Source: a virus. From it: a stretch of DNA of 25,549 bases. The notes under the pieces were generated by a model, which saw only the letters and a list, made by a program, of their open reading frames with translations, was not told the origin of the DNA and searched no databases. The stretch covers positions 1 through 25,549 of IMG/VR virus record IMGVR_UViG_3300044644_001414, one strand, 5' to 3'. Every line of letters starts with the position of its first letter. The stretch's first letter is position 1. Shown in pieces: positions 1 to 7,117 of this stretch. The position numbers and the translations under genes are program-made.

Positions 1-1
1 C

Positions 2-148
2 GCGGGGTTTGGCCCGACGCCTGAGGATTGGCTGGAGGAATGCCAGACCTGCCAGCGGCGCACTGCTGCTGGTGGTGATGTGTTCATGCAGCCACCGCCA
101 ATTGTTACATTTTTCTGTGAGTTCAACATTCCTGGAGATGAATCATGA
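2..148 (+). CDS. Unknown phage protein, C-terminal 48 residues
   Basis: The reading frame is open from the window edge to TGA at 146-148, so only the C-terminus is visible. It carries a Cys-x2-Cys pair (ECQTC) near the start and ends PGDES. The next gene starts inside its stop (ATGA at 145-148), which supports a real translated end. Function is not recognisable from this fragment. Confidence 0.6.
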   Translation, partial: AGFGPTPEDWLEECQTCQRRTAAGGDVFMQPPPIVTFFCEFNIPGDES

Positions 149-306
149 CTGAAGCTCAATGGGCACTGGTGCTGCTGCTTGACGGCGTGCAGCGCCACGA
201 CCTGCCTAGCCAGACTGGTCTGCCTGATGACGAGATTGCTCGCATCTGGTCTGCCTACGAATCCGCCCGCTCCGCCATCGCCTCCGAACTGGAGGCCCAG
301 CCATGA
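145..306 (+). CDS. Small acidic unknown protein, 53 aa
   Basis: A 53-residue frame starting MTEAQWALVLLLDG and ending ASELEAQP. GGAG lies 8 nt before the ATG, and the gene overlaps both neighbours by ATGA (145-148 and 303-306), as expected for a translationally coupled phage operon. It is predicted mostly helical with Ala/Glu-rich ends. No family recognised. Confidence 0.65.
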   Translation: MTEAQWALVLLLDGVQRHDLPSQTGLPDDEIARIWSAYESARSAIASELEAQP

Positions 307-821
307 CCAAACCTACCTTGACTGACTGGAGAGCGCTGTGCGCGGAACTACTGGGGGCCCTTGAAAACGAAGGCCATGCTCACTGGCCTGGAGGGCCTGA
401 CGGTGACCTCTTGATCGAGCAGGCCCGTGCCGCCCTGGCCGAGCCCGAGCCAGCGGGGGAGGTGTCGGATGAGGATGCTGAAGTCGATTTTGACAAAATC
501 TTCTATCAACATGCACAGCGTCAAGACGAAAACTTCCAACCGTTGATGGATGTGCAGTCTTTCAGCGAAGCCTGCTCCGCCATCGCGCTCGACCGCAGCC
601 ACCCCGCGCCTGTGCCGGTGAGCGAGCGGCCAATTCTGAAGAGTAGCCCGTTTAACGATTCTCAAGGTCGCTGTTGGTGCGGAACTGGGGAGCTTATTGA
701 TCGAACTGGCGACATGCCAATCGAATATCCCGCATCTTGGGAGCTACGCGAGCCATCCCATGGCGACGACTGCTTGCTCCCAGCCCACGCACTGCCGCTG
801 CCTGACCGGGAGGTGGGGTGA
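303..821 (+). CDS. Unknown protein with DUF551-like C-terminal tail
   Basis: 172 residues. The ATG has GGAGG 7 nt upstream and overlaps the previous stop. The N-terminus (LTDWRALCAELLGALE) followed by an Ala/Glu/Pro-rich linker, and the C-terminus (VPVSERP ... CWCGT ... W ... LPAHALPLP), resemble a modular family I recall from picocyanobacterial genomes and phages. Its tail resembles DUF551, the 'WLPLP' ending common in phage proteins. Role unknown. The resemblance is from memory, not a search. Confidence 0.75.
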   Translation: MTKPTLTDWRALCAELLGALENEGHAHWPGGPDGDLLIEQARAALAEPEPAGEVSDEDAEVDFDKIFYQHAQRQDENFQPLMDVQSFSEACSAIALDRSHPAPVPVSERPILKSSPFNDSQGRCWCGTGELIDRTGDMPIEYPASWELREPSHGDDCLLPAHALPLPDREVG

Positions 822-1114
822 TGATAAATTTAGATCAATGGCTGCACGAACCACTCAAAAACGGCACTCCACGATGGAAGCGCATTGCCTTTCTTGTTTA
901 CGCCAATGGCGGCTTTACAGTTCGCCGGTGGGGCATTGTTTCACACGGTCCCGACCTTCATCAGCGAGGACTTGAACAAAATGATGCGCTTGAACTGCTT
1001 CAGTGTGAATCCTTTATAGACGGACTTCAGGCGGCTGGCGTCAACTTTTACGATGCTTTCTTTCCTTTATACACTGGCTACGAATCGGCTTTTACTGATT
1101 CGGGGGTGGGGTGA
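821..1114 (+). CDS. Unknown small protein, 97 aa
   Basis: Starts at the ATG in TGATG, overlapping the previous stop by one base, with GGGAGG 7 nt upstream. A GTG three bases earlier is also possible but less well placed. The protein is aromatic-rich (DQWLHEPLKNGTPRWKR, FYDAFFPLYTGYES), suggesting a small globular domain. No family recognised. The next gene starts in its stop in the same TGATG fashion. Confidence 0.7.
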   Translation: MINLDQWLHEPLKNGTPRWKRIAFLVYANGGFTVRRWGIVSHGPDLHQRGLEQNDALELLQCESFIDGLQAAGVNFYDAFFPLYTGYESAFTDSGVG

Positions 1115-1518
1115 TGACCTACACCCTCGAACAACAGCTGTCCACCACTATTTTCCCTGAAATGAATCACCCCCACTTTCAACAAATCACGCTTGAGCAG
1201 GCACAAGGTAAAAGCTTTGATCGACTATTGATCTCGACAGATGAAGATCAAATTCTGATACTATTCAAGGATCGGACATTCGCTGCCTTAAATGTTAAAG
1301 ACGAGTGCGGTGACATATCAGAACAGCTTGATCCAGTAAGCAAGCAAAGCATTGCGAAAAACTACAATGAGCACAAGTTGATCGAGGTCGGATTTGTGAC
1401 AAAAGAAGAGATTGAGCAGTGGAAAGCGGAACGTCGAAGAGAGTGGACAGAAGGTCGCAGGGCAACTGATATTGCAACACTGAGAAAGCTGCAAACCCTC
1501 TACCCCGAGGTACGCTGA
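1114..1518 (+). CDS. Unknown charged protein, 134 aa
   Basis: ATG at 1114 overlaps the preceding TGA, with a G-rich stretch upstream that can serve as ribosome site. The C-terminal third is a highly charged predicted helix (KEEIEQWKAERRREWTEGRR). No motif I recognise. This gene closes the compact GC-rich left block; 1519-1584 has no convincing gene. Confidence 0.7.
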   Translation: MTYTLEQQLSTTIFPEMNHPHFQQITLEQAQGKSFDRLLISTDEDQILILFKDRTFAALNVKDECGDISEQLDPVSKQSIAKNYNEHKLIEVGFVTKEEIEQWKAERRREWTEGRRATDIATLRKLQTLYPEVR

Positions 1519-1584
1519 AATGCGGGAACGGCTGAAACGAGTTGCGACTGAACGGGTTATCTTCTTTATTTGAGCTAGAGCCTG

Positions 1585-2349
1585 ATGTCAGACGACCGCG
1601 AGTTTTACGAAAAAGACGGCATTGAGTACGCCAGGGTTTCTACGATCCTTGGTAAGACAATGCCGCTCTTTCATCCAGAGAAGCACAGAGGTCTGCTTTG
1701 GTGGGCTGAAAATGAGCCAAATTCAGCCGAGATCCTTGCAAGAGGCCAGCGCCGTGGAACACTGATCCACTCGCAGATTGAGCATTATTTGCTGGATGGA
1801 TACCAGAAACACGCCGAAAAGCCACCTTCGCTTGAGGAGCTGATGTTTCACAACATCCCGGCGTACATGCACTATGTCACTCCATTGTTAGAGTTGATAA
1901 AGGATCAAAATGGACCAGGCAGTTTGTGGCCTGGGCTACTAGAAAGCAGCTTTCTGATTGAAGAACAACTGTTTTGTCACCACGGTTTTGCTGGCACTCC
2001 CGATAATAGATGTTGGTTCGAGGGAAAGTACACAGGTTTTGACTGGAAATCCGCAAGGTCTATCCTTGAGGAGGGCGTCAAAAAGAAGCCTCGCACAATG
2101 TCAAGGTACTCCGAGGCCAAGGTCCAGGTTGGCACTTACTCACTTGGTCACAACATTGAGGCTAAGAAGACTGGCGATTATCCGCCCATTGAGCAAGGTG
2201 CTATTGTGATCTTGTATGACTGGAGGGAGCCTCACTTGCACCTTATACCAATCGAGGAGCTGAAAGAGGCAGCTGCCGAGTTTATTGAAAGGTTCAAGGT
2301 CTACCAAGAGCTTGAAAATGCCGTTTTTCCACGCCCTGTCAAGAAATGA
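1585..2349 (+). CDS. PD-(D/E)XK exonuclease, RecB/Cas4/MGME1-like
   Basis: 254 residues. The order of motifs matches the PD-(D/E)XK exonuclease fold: RGTLIHSQIEHYL with the upstream His at 62, GFAGTPD with Asp140, the catalytic DWK at 153-155 after a short hydrophobic strand, and KVQVGTYSL with Gln181 and Tyr185. Phage members of this family degrade DNA ends for recombination, repair or host-DNA recycling. The gene is followed immediately (ATGA overlap at 2346-2349) by two single-strand-binding proteins, which fits a recombination or replication module. The family call is secure; the substrate is not. Confidence 0.85.
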   Translation: MSDDREFYEKDGIEYARVSTILGKTMPLFHPEKHRGLLWWAENEPNSAEILARGQRRGTLIHSQIEHYLLDGYQKHAEKPPSLEELMFHNIPAYMHYVTPLLELIKDQNGPGSLWPGLLESSFLIEEQLFCHHGFAGTPDNRCWFEGKYTGFDWKSARSILEEGVKKKPRTMSRYSEAKVQVGTYSLGHNIEAKKTGDYPPIEQGAIVILYDWREPHLHLIPIEELKEAAAEFIERFKVYQELENAVFPRPVKK

Positions 2350-2747
2350 TTTCAGTTACAGCAGATGGCTACGTGGTCAAAGAGCCAGTCGTAGAGGACG
2401 GTGACTACGGAAGATACATTGAACTCACAATTCGCGTTGCAACAACTGGCAGGGAAGTCCACTATGTAACAGGCAGGTTCTACGGCAGAAAGATAAAACC
2501 AATTGAAGACTTTATACACAATGGTGACTACATCACCATGTCAGGTGCTATAACTAATATGTATTCAAAAGACAAGCAAGAAAGCGGAGGGGGAAGGCAT
2601 GTGCAAGTTTACCTTAAAGATTGCTATTACACCTTGCCACCTAAGATTGTTGGCCAAGCCAGTTTCCGCCGCTCCTTGACTGATCGGGACTCCAGCCCAC
2701 AGCTTGACGATTCGGACGCGGAGGAGTATGATGAACCAGACTTCTAA
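2346..2747 (+). CDS. Single-stranded DNA-binding protein, short OB-fold form
   Basis: 133 residues with alternating short strands typical of an OB fold (YIELTIRVATTGREVHYVTGRFYGRKI ... GDYITMSGAITNMYS) and an acidic C-terminus ending DEPDF. That tip resembles SSB tails that recruit partner proteins. It overlaps the exonuclease upstream and the second SSB downstream (17 bases). Sequence conservation is weaker than in the next gene, so it may be a diverged SSB specialised for recombination. Confidence 0.75.
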   Translation: MISVTADGYVVKEPVVEDGDYGRYIELTIRVATTGREVHYVTGRFYGRKIKPIEDFIHNGDYITMSGAITNMYSKDKQESGGGRHVQVYLKDCYYTLPPKIVGQASFRRSLTDRDSSPQLDDSDAEEYDEPDF

Positions 2748-3192
2748 CCCCGTCACACCACTTCAACTTCAGATGGAATCCTTCAATAGCTGCACCTTCA
2801 CTGGTTACGTCGGAAGAGACCCCGAGTGCAAATACTTTGAAAGTGGCACCGCAGTTGCCGAGTTCACCATTGCAATCTCCTACCCCAAGCGCAGAAACGC
2901 AGAAGAGAAGGAGGCGCTTTGGCTCAGCGTCAAAGTTTGGGGCAAGCAAGTTGACAACGTGGCAAACCTGATCAAGAAAGGTTCGCACGTTCTTTTGCAA
3001 GGCGAACTGGAGCAGGAAACCTGGGAGAAGGATGGAGACAAGCGCAGCAAGCTTGTGCTGAGTTGCCGTAGCTTCCAGCTTCTTGACAGCAAGGCTCAGG
3101 CTGGTGGCGGCAATGCCAGTAGCGGCGGCGCCAAATCTTCCAGTAAGCCTAAGGGCAGGCCTGCACCGGACGAGGAGGAGATTCCCTTCTGA
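2731..3192 (+). CDS. ssb: Single-stranded DNA-binding protein (SSB)
   Basis: 153 residues. Canonical SSB: NSCTFTGYVGRDPE at 19-32, SVKVWGKQVDNVANLIKKGSHVLLQGEL at about 66-93, then a Gly/Ser/Lys-rich disordered linker and the classic tail DEEEIPF (147-153). I chose the second of two adjacent ATGs because GGAGG at 2720-2724 is 6 nt away from it and only 3 nt from the first. It coats single-stranded DNA during phage replication and recruits partners through its tail. Confidence 0.92.
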   Translation: MNQTSNPVTPLQLQMESFNSCTFTGYVGRDPECKYFESGTAVAEFTIAISYPKRRNAEEKEALWLSVKVWGKQVDNVANLIKKGSHVLLQGELEQETWEKDGDKRSKLVLSCRSFQLLDSKAQAGGGNASSGGAKSSSKPKGRPAPDEEEIPF

Positions 3193-3221
3193 TAGGTTGG
3201 CGGATCTGCGACTAAATCAAA

Positions 3222-4001
3222 ATGAGGAAGAGTGATCCCCACTACGCCGCTCTCCTTGTAGAAGAAGCAAGGCTCCATCTTGGCACTGTTATGGCAGGCC
3301 AGGATTCGGAGCCATTTTTTTCGGCAATGCTTCAGATCATTGAAGACAAGATTTACCTGGGTTACACGGATCTGCGCAACAAGGAGGTGAAGCTAAAGGG
3401 AATCAAGGACTTTTTGCAAAGCGTCTACTTTGGCCTTGGCATCAAGGACATGGAGAATTTCTTGTGCAATGTTGTCAAGTCTTCGCTGAAGGAGAGATCA
3501 AGAAATAAATACGCTCATGCTTTTATCCAATGGCTGAAAGACCAAGATCCCGCATTTCAGTTCCCGCAGTCATACTTTGAATATCGGCGGGTCTTGAGGA
3601 TGATATTCTACACCAAGACCATAAGCAAGCAGCGAAAGCTGCTATCTTACAAGACTGCTAGATTCCTCTACAACATTACCCCGGAGATTATTGAGCATAT
3701 AGGTCCTGGGCGAAAGTACAAAACCGTAGAAGCTTGTTATTACGGCGAAGGGCACGCTGAGAAGAAGCAAGCCTTTAAGAGCCTGAGAAGCTACAAGACA
3801 CCAACCATACATCAGCTTGAGAGTGTTGCGGACGATCTGTTTACCCGGTTTGGCATTTTTAAGTCCAAGCAGCTAGCATCTATGTTGCTTGAGCGTTGTG
3901 AACGTGAGACTGAAACCAGGGCAGGGGATCGAGAACCTGTTGATGGTCCTGTTGCAGCCGGGGCCGGATGGGACATCGGACTGGATGACACTGCGGCTTG
4001 A
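3222..4001 (+). CDS. Unknown protein between SSB and resolvase, 259 aa
   Basis: Starts MRKSDPHYAALL. It is a largely helical, charged protein with a Lys/Arg-rich centre (residues about 130-175) and an acidic Gly/Ala/Asp-rich end (GWDIGLDDTAA). No catalytic motif is recognisable. Its place between SSB and a RusA-type resolvase suggests a part in DNA replication or recombination, but this is only context. Its last 17 bases overlap the resolvase start, and its GC content rises sharply there. Confidence 0.8.
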   Translation: MRKSDPHYAALLVEEARLHLGTVMAGQDSEPFFSAMLQIIEDKIYLGYTDLRNKEVKLKGIKDFLQSVYFGLGIKDMENFLCNVVKSSLKERSRNKYAHAFIQWLKDQDPAFQFPQSYFEYRRVLRMIFYTKTISKQRKLLSYKTARFLYNITPEIIEHIGPGRKYKTVEACYYGEGHAEKKQAFKSLRSYKTPTIHQLESVADDLFTRFGIFKSKQLASMLLERCERETETRAGDREPVDGPVAAGAGWDIGLDDTAA

Positions 4002-4350
4002 CGGCCCGCTGCAGCCCAAGGAGCGCCCCCGTCAGGGCAAGGGCCACTCATTCACCTCACCCAAGTGCCGGGCCTGGCTGGAGGCCTCCAAGGCGTCTCT
4101 CGCTGAGCAGGGGCAGGGGCAGCCACCGCTGGAGCACGCCCTGGTCGGGTTTGAGTTTCACGGCCACGGCAGGTCGGATGTTGACAACCTGCAAGGCGCC
4201 GTGCTTGATGCCGCTGTGAAGGCTGGCGTTCTTGTGGACGACAGGTGCTCAAGACTCCCTGGCGGCATTCAGTGGTGGCAGTCGGCGCCAACGGACCAAC
4301 AGGTCTCGTTCCTATACCTCCGTCCGTGGTGGCCTCCCCAAAAAAGGTAG
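3985..4350 (+). CDS. rusA: RusA-type Holliday junction resolvase
   Basis: From ATG 3985 the protein is 121 residues, almost exactly the length of E. coli RusA (120). It opens with the family pattern GPLQPKERPR, then RSDVDNLQGAVLDA (Asp65, Asp67, Asn68, Asp75) and VLVDDRC (Asp85-Asp86), which carry the metal-binding acidic residues. The Lys usually found just after DNL is replaced by Gln-Gly, a departure worth noting. Longer TTG or GTG starts from 3889 exist but would add residues not found in the family. RusA cuts four-way junctions in recombination intermediates. Confidence 0.85.
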   Translation: MTLRLDGPLQPKERPRQGKGHSFTSPKCRAWLEASKASLAEQGQGQPPLEHALVGFEFHGHGRSDVDNLQGAVLDAAVKAGVLVDDRCSRLPGGIQWWQSAPTDQQVSFLYLRPWWPPQKR

Positions 4351-4360
4351 GTGCCGAGCC

Positions 4361-4389
4361 TTGCGCCTTGGCGATCTTGAAGCTATGAT
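4361..4389 (+). promoter_or_regulatory. Sigma-70 promoter for the cyAbrB-like gene
   Basis: TTGCGC (4361-4366), a 17-nt spacer and TATGAT (4384-4389). Expected start near 4396, about 20 nt before the TTG start of the next gene. No Shine-Dalgarno is seen in the leader. Confidence 0.7.
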
Positions 4390-4415
4390 TCCTTGGTCGT
4401 CAACGATTTTCCACG

Positions 4416-4991
4416 TTGCCCCGCCAAAAAAAGGCAGCTACTGAAGCTGCTGAAACCCAAGCCCCCATCGAAACAACCGCTCCAATGACCGAAGCTCCTA
4501 CCGAGAAGAAGACCACCAGCAAGAAAGGCACCCCCGTGGAACCCGCACAGGTTCTGCGGATTGCCTCTGAAATGGCGGGTCAGCCCGCTGACGTGGTAGC
4601 CAAGGAGTGCGGCTACTACACCGAGATCACCAATAACGCAACTGGCGAGACCGAAGTTCGTGTCACCGCCACTGACACCTCGGCCTTCCTTGCTGCCCTG
4701 CTGGCTGCCAAGGGTGTGAACCTGGCTCCCCCGGCTCGTGCTGCCCGTCGCAGCAACCGTTCCCCCATCGTGAAGATCGGCAAGAACGGCAACATCGTGG
4801 TTGGTGGTCGCCACACCACCATTGCCGGGTTCCTCTTCGGTGAGGAAGTGGACAGCCGCGTTCGCATCGAAGCCGAGAAGGGCAAGATCACCATCTTCGC
4901 TGCTTCGCCCGACGAGTACGCCAGCGACGAGACCGAGATGGAGCCCGAGCCGGACGGCCTCGACACCGAGGGAGACGATCTGGATCTTTGA
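4416..4991 (+). CDS. cyAbrB-like transcriptional regulator
   Basis: 191 residues. Ala/Thr/Lys-rich N-terminus, then PAQVLRIASEMAGQPADVVAKECGYY (43-68), FLAALLAAKGVNL (91-103), and a basic-to-beta segment IVKIGKNGNIVVGGRHTTIAG (118-138). An acidic tail follows. This resembles cyanobacterial AbrB proteins, which carry a conserved CGYY segment and an AbrB-like C-terminal domain and bind DNA to regulate carbon and nitrogen genes. An in-frame stop at 4386-4388 and lack of other starts leave TTG 4416 as the likely start; ATG at residue 24 is the alternative. It has its own promoter and terminator, so it is expressed as a single unit. Confidence 0.72.
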   Translation: MPRQKKAATEAAETQAPIETTAPMTEAPTEKKTTSKKGTPVEPAQVLRIASEMAGQPADVVAKECGYYTEITNNATGETEVRVTATDTSAFLAALLAAKGVNLAPPARAARRSNRSPIVKIGKNGNIVVGGRHTTIAGFLFGEEVDSRVRIEAEKGKITIFAASPDEYASDETEMEPEPDGLDTEGDDLDL

Positions 4992-5019
4992 TCCTTTGAC
5001 CCCAGCTCAGAAACACAAT

Positions 5020-5042
5020 GCCCTGGGAAACCGGGGCTTTTT
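5020..5042 (+). terminator. Rho-independent terminator
   Basis: GCCCTGG (5020-5026), GAAA tetraloop, CCGGGGC (5031-5037), then TTTTT. Seven-pair stem with one G-U pair. It closes the cyAbrB-like transcript. Confidence 0.88.
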
Positions 5043-5050
5043 AATTTTAA

Positions 5051-5479
5051 ATGAACCACATTCAACAAGCAGCAGAGTTTCGCACAGTATTTGGCCACAA
5101 GAATCTTCCCGGAAGGCAAAGGCGTTTTCCTGTCAGCTTGAGCGATAAACTAAAGATGCAGCTCTCTTTGATTAAGGAAAAGGGTGACGAATTCAATGAA
5201 GCGCTTGAGGAATGGGTTGCGCTCTCTGGGAGGCTCTCCACGCCAGATGATGCGCTGACCTTTACGAAAAAGCATGTTCTCAAGGAGCTTGCTGACCTTG
5301 TGTATGTCTGCTATCAGATGGCGGCATTTCTTGGTGTTGACCTTGATATTGCTCTTGATCGAATTCACCAATCAAACATGAGCAAGCTTGATGACGCTGG
5401 CAAGCCTACTTACAGGCAGGATGGCAAGGTACTGAAAGGCCCTAACTACAAGGAGCCCCACCTTTCCGACTTGGTGTGA
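5051..5479 (+). CDS. MazG-like nucleotide pyrophosphohydrolase
   Basis: 142 residues of the all-alpha NTP pyrophosphatase superfamily. Metal-binding residues are visible in EKGDEFNEALEE (Glu43, Glu47, Glu50) and KELADLVY (Glu79, Asp82). The C-terminus SNMSKL (108-113) and GKVLKGPNY (125-133) are typical of phage and bacterial members related to phosphoribosyl-ATP pyrophosphohydrolase. It probably hydrolyses NTPs or dNTPs to monophosphates, balancing precursors for phage DNA synthesis. It starts 8 nt after the upstream terminator without a clear promoter and ends at a strong terminator (5488-5540). Confidence 0.85.
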   Translation: MNHIQQAAEFRTVFGHKNLPGRQRRFPVSLSDKLKMQLSLIKEKGDEFNEALEEWVALSGRLSTPDDALTFTKKHVLKELADLVYVCYQMAAFLGVDLDIALDRIHQSNMSKLDDAGKPTYRQDGKVLKGPNYKEPHLSDLV

Positions 5480-5482
5480 AAA

Positions 5483-5761
5483 TTACTCGGGCTGGACTTG
5501 CTCTGGGATGAACTCCCTGCCTTCCAGCCCGGTATTTTTTATCTTGACCGCTTGCACTCTGATCTCGAATGCAGCTCCATCCACTCTCTCTAGTTCCTTA
5601 ATGATTTCTGCGTGGGCTGCTTTGTCAATACTGGCGGTTGCTTGCTCAAGTATTTTCAGTAGCAGCTCCATGTATTTAGCGCACACCGCAGCCGATTTCT
5701 TGGCCTTTTGATACGCTTCTGAGATTGCGATAGTTTCGGTTTCGCTGAGTGGTAGCTTCAT
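5483..5761 (-). CDS. Small helical protein on the minus strand, 92 aa
   Basis: Starts MKLPLSETETIAIS with AGGA just upstream of the ATG (minus strand). The sequence is almost all predicted helix (YQKAKKSAAVCAKYMELLLKIL) and ends EQVQPE. A 16-residue longer start is open but has no ribosome site. Function unknown. It runs against the flow of the window and ends 3 nt from the MazG-like gene. Confidence 0.65.
   Translation of the reverse strand: MKLPLSETETIAISEAYQKAKKSAAVCAKYMELLLKILEQATASIDKAAHAEIIKELERVDGAAFEIRVQAVKIKNTGLEGREFIPEQVQPE
5488..5540 (+). terminator. Terminator for the MazG-like gene, inside an opposing gene
   Basis: CGGGCTGGA (5488-5496) pairs perfectly with TCCAGCCCG (5523-5531). 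An inner GGG/CCC stem lies in the 26-nt loop, and TTTTTT follows (5535-5540). On the + strand this ends the MazG-like transcript. On the minus strand the same bases encode the C-terminus of the convergent gene. Confidence 0.8.
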
Positions 5762-5915
5762 TGATCCTGTGAATGGTGATCTGGCTCCAGTCGGGGTACA
5801 GATTCTCAAGGTGCTTCAGCGCGGACGCATTGCCCCCAATCCACCCGCGCAGGGTGCCGATGGCCGGGAAGTCCGCATCCCGAGCAACCAAGAATCGGTA
5901 GGAGACTGGTTCCAT
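5676..5915 (-). CDS. Possible minus-strand protein, 79 aa
   Basis: Starts MEPVSYRFLVARDADFPAIG. The first 50 residues look like a genuine folded domain (TLRGWIGGNASALKHLENLYPDW). The last 28 overlap the start of the other minus-strand gene in another frame and are low in quality (TTQRNRNYRNLR). The overlap of 86 bases is unusually long, so the original 3' end may have been lost to rearrangement. An in-frame TAG lies just upstream of the ATG. No family recognised. Confidence 0.45.
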   Translation of the reverse strand: MEPVSYRFLVARDADFPAIGTLRGWIGGNASALKHLENLYPDWSQITIHRINEATTQRNRNYRNLRSVSKGQEIGCGVR

Positions 5916-6077
5916 TACGCTAATCTATCAACCAGCGAGTATTTCGGCAAGGTGGCGAGAACGAGAAAGGGGGCAACTCGATTCCCGTTCAAGGTGGTAT
6001 TGGTGCCAAGGGACAGGCCAGCACCAAAGCCACCCTGGGTCGGCACCCATCAATGGAAGCATCGAGCAATCTATAAC

Positions 6078-6446
6078 ATGAAAATGAAGCTATCCATACA
6101 GATAGAGAAAGCCTCTAATCGTGCAAAATGGAAGTGGTACAAGTTTTACTCTGTTAGGGGCTATGGAGCACCTGGAAGACTTGAATTCATCTGTCCGTAC
6201 TCTGGGATGACGGCTAAAACTATTCAGCAGGAAGAGGCCGCATCATTCAGGAGGTATTGGTCAAGCTGCGCAAGAAAGTCGCAGGAGATTCTTGATTGGC
6301 TTAAATTGTTGAACCCGGATAGATACACGGCTGAACTGAACTCTTATCTGCTTAGAACGATTGTCACTGTCTATAACATCAGAGAGATAGAGGAGTACGA
6401 GCGCGAAAACCCCTTTATTCAGCCGAGACCATGGCAAAAGGTATAA
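6078..6446 (+). CDS. Unknown protein, 122 aa
   Basis: Starts MKMKLSIQIEKASNRAKWKWY. A second ATG is at 6084. The frame is open upstream to 5769, but that part lies opposite a minus-strand gene and looks non-coding. The protein is basic and aromatic, with a helical C-terminal half (RYTAELNSYLLRTIVTVYNIREIEEY). TATAAC at 6071-6076 could be a -10 box, leaving a very short leader. 5916-6077 holds no other gene I can support. Confidence 0.6.
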   Translation: MKMKLSIQIEKASNRAKWKWYKFYSVRGYGAPGRLEFICPYSGMTAKTIQQEEAASFRRYWSSCARKSQEILDWLKLLNPDRYTAELNSYLLRTIVTVYNIREIEEYERENPFIQPRPWQKV

Positions 6447-6970
6447 AGTTTCACGAGCGCAAGAACAAAGATGGTTGGCCGGTCTTCACTGCTAATCAGA
6501 CTGACATCAGGATTGCGCTGTGCAGGAAAGCCCTATGTCCAGACAAGAAGATGGTGCTCAGGTTCAAGGACTGCTATCAGTCTGATGCCGAAGCCCAGAA
6601 ACTCTGTAAAACGGGGTTCCTGTCAGAAGAATACTTTGACTTTGTGGCAAAAGACTTGCGAGCCTTGGCTTGGGGCGGGAAGTGCAAAACTCCAGAGTGC
6701 GCCCTGGAGGGTGGGTTCTACCCCTTTATAAGGTGTGTAAAGCGGGTCAGACCAATTGATGTTGGGATCATTTGGATTGGAACTCGCCACGAGTATCCAA
6801 GGATTTGGGTTGACAACATGGTTGCAACATGGCTTTGTCCATACTCTAAGGGTGGCCATGTCATGGTTGAGCCGTTTGAGCCTTTGCATCAAGTGCTGGA
6901 TAACTGGGCGCGGCTGTCAGATCGCCGCTTTTTCCCGTTTCTGGATTTGCCGCCCGTGCCGGAGTTTTAA
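6431..6970 (+). CDS. Unknown protein, 179 aa
   Basis: MAKGIKFHERKNKDGWPVF start, overlapping the previous gene by 16 bases. It has six Cys, including a CKTPEC pair at about residues 84-89 that could bind metal. The C-terminus is Pro/Phe-rich (FFPFLDLPPVPEF). Co-transcribed with the preceding gene. No family recognised. Confidence 0.7.
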   Translation: MAKGIKFHERKNKDGWPVFTANQTDIRIALCRKALCPDKKMVLRFKDCYQSDAEAQKLCKTGFLSEEYFDFVAKDLRALAWGGKCKTPECALEGGFYPFIRCVKRVRPIDVGIIWIGTRHEYPRIWVDNMVATWLCPYSKGGHVMVEPFEPLHQVLDNWARLSDRRFFPFLDLPPVPEF

Positions 6971-6989
6971 GATCAATTTTCTTGACGGT

Positions 6990-7031
6990 AGCGCTGGGCA
7001 CAGCTCTTGCAGCCAGCCGCTCTGGTATGAT
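6990..7031 (+). promoter_or_regulatory. Extended -10 promoter with overlapping inverted repeat
   Basis: TGG-TATGAT (-10 at 7026-7031) gives an extended -10 promoter; the -35 region is poor. Just upstream, AGCGCTGG (6990-6997) pairs with CCAG-C-CGCT (7013-7021, one bulged base). Its position over the -35 region fits an operator. Expected start is near 7038, so the in-frame ATG at 7034 would not be in the transcript. Confidence 0.55.
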
Positions 7032-7117
7032 AGATGGGTCATGCACGCAATCACCACCACACCATGGCCCACCGGAGCCCATCCGGCACCATCCACCACC
7101 TACACTCATATCCTTTA

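Noticed and set aside
1520-1573. 17-codon frame MRERLKRVATERVIFFI
   Set aside because: No ribosome site, no overlap with the next start, and too short to support.
3889-3984. Longer RusA start at TTG 3889
   Set aside because: It would overlap the upstream gene by 113 nt and add 32 residues absent from the RusA family, which begins at the G.L.PK.RPR segment.
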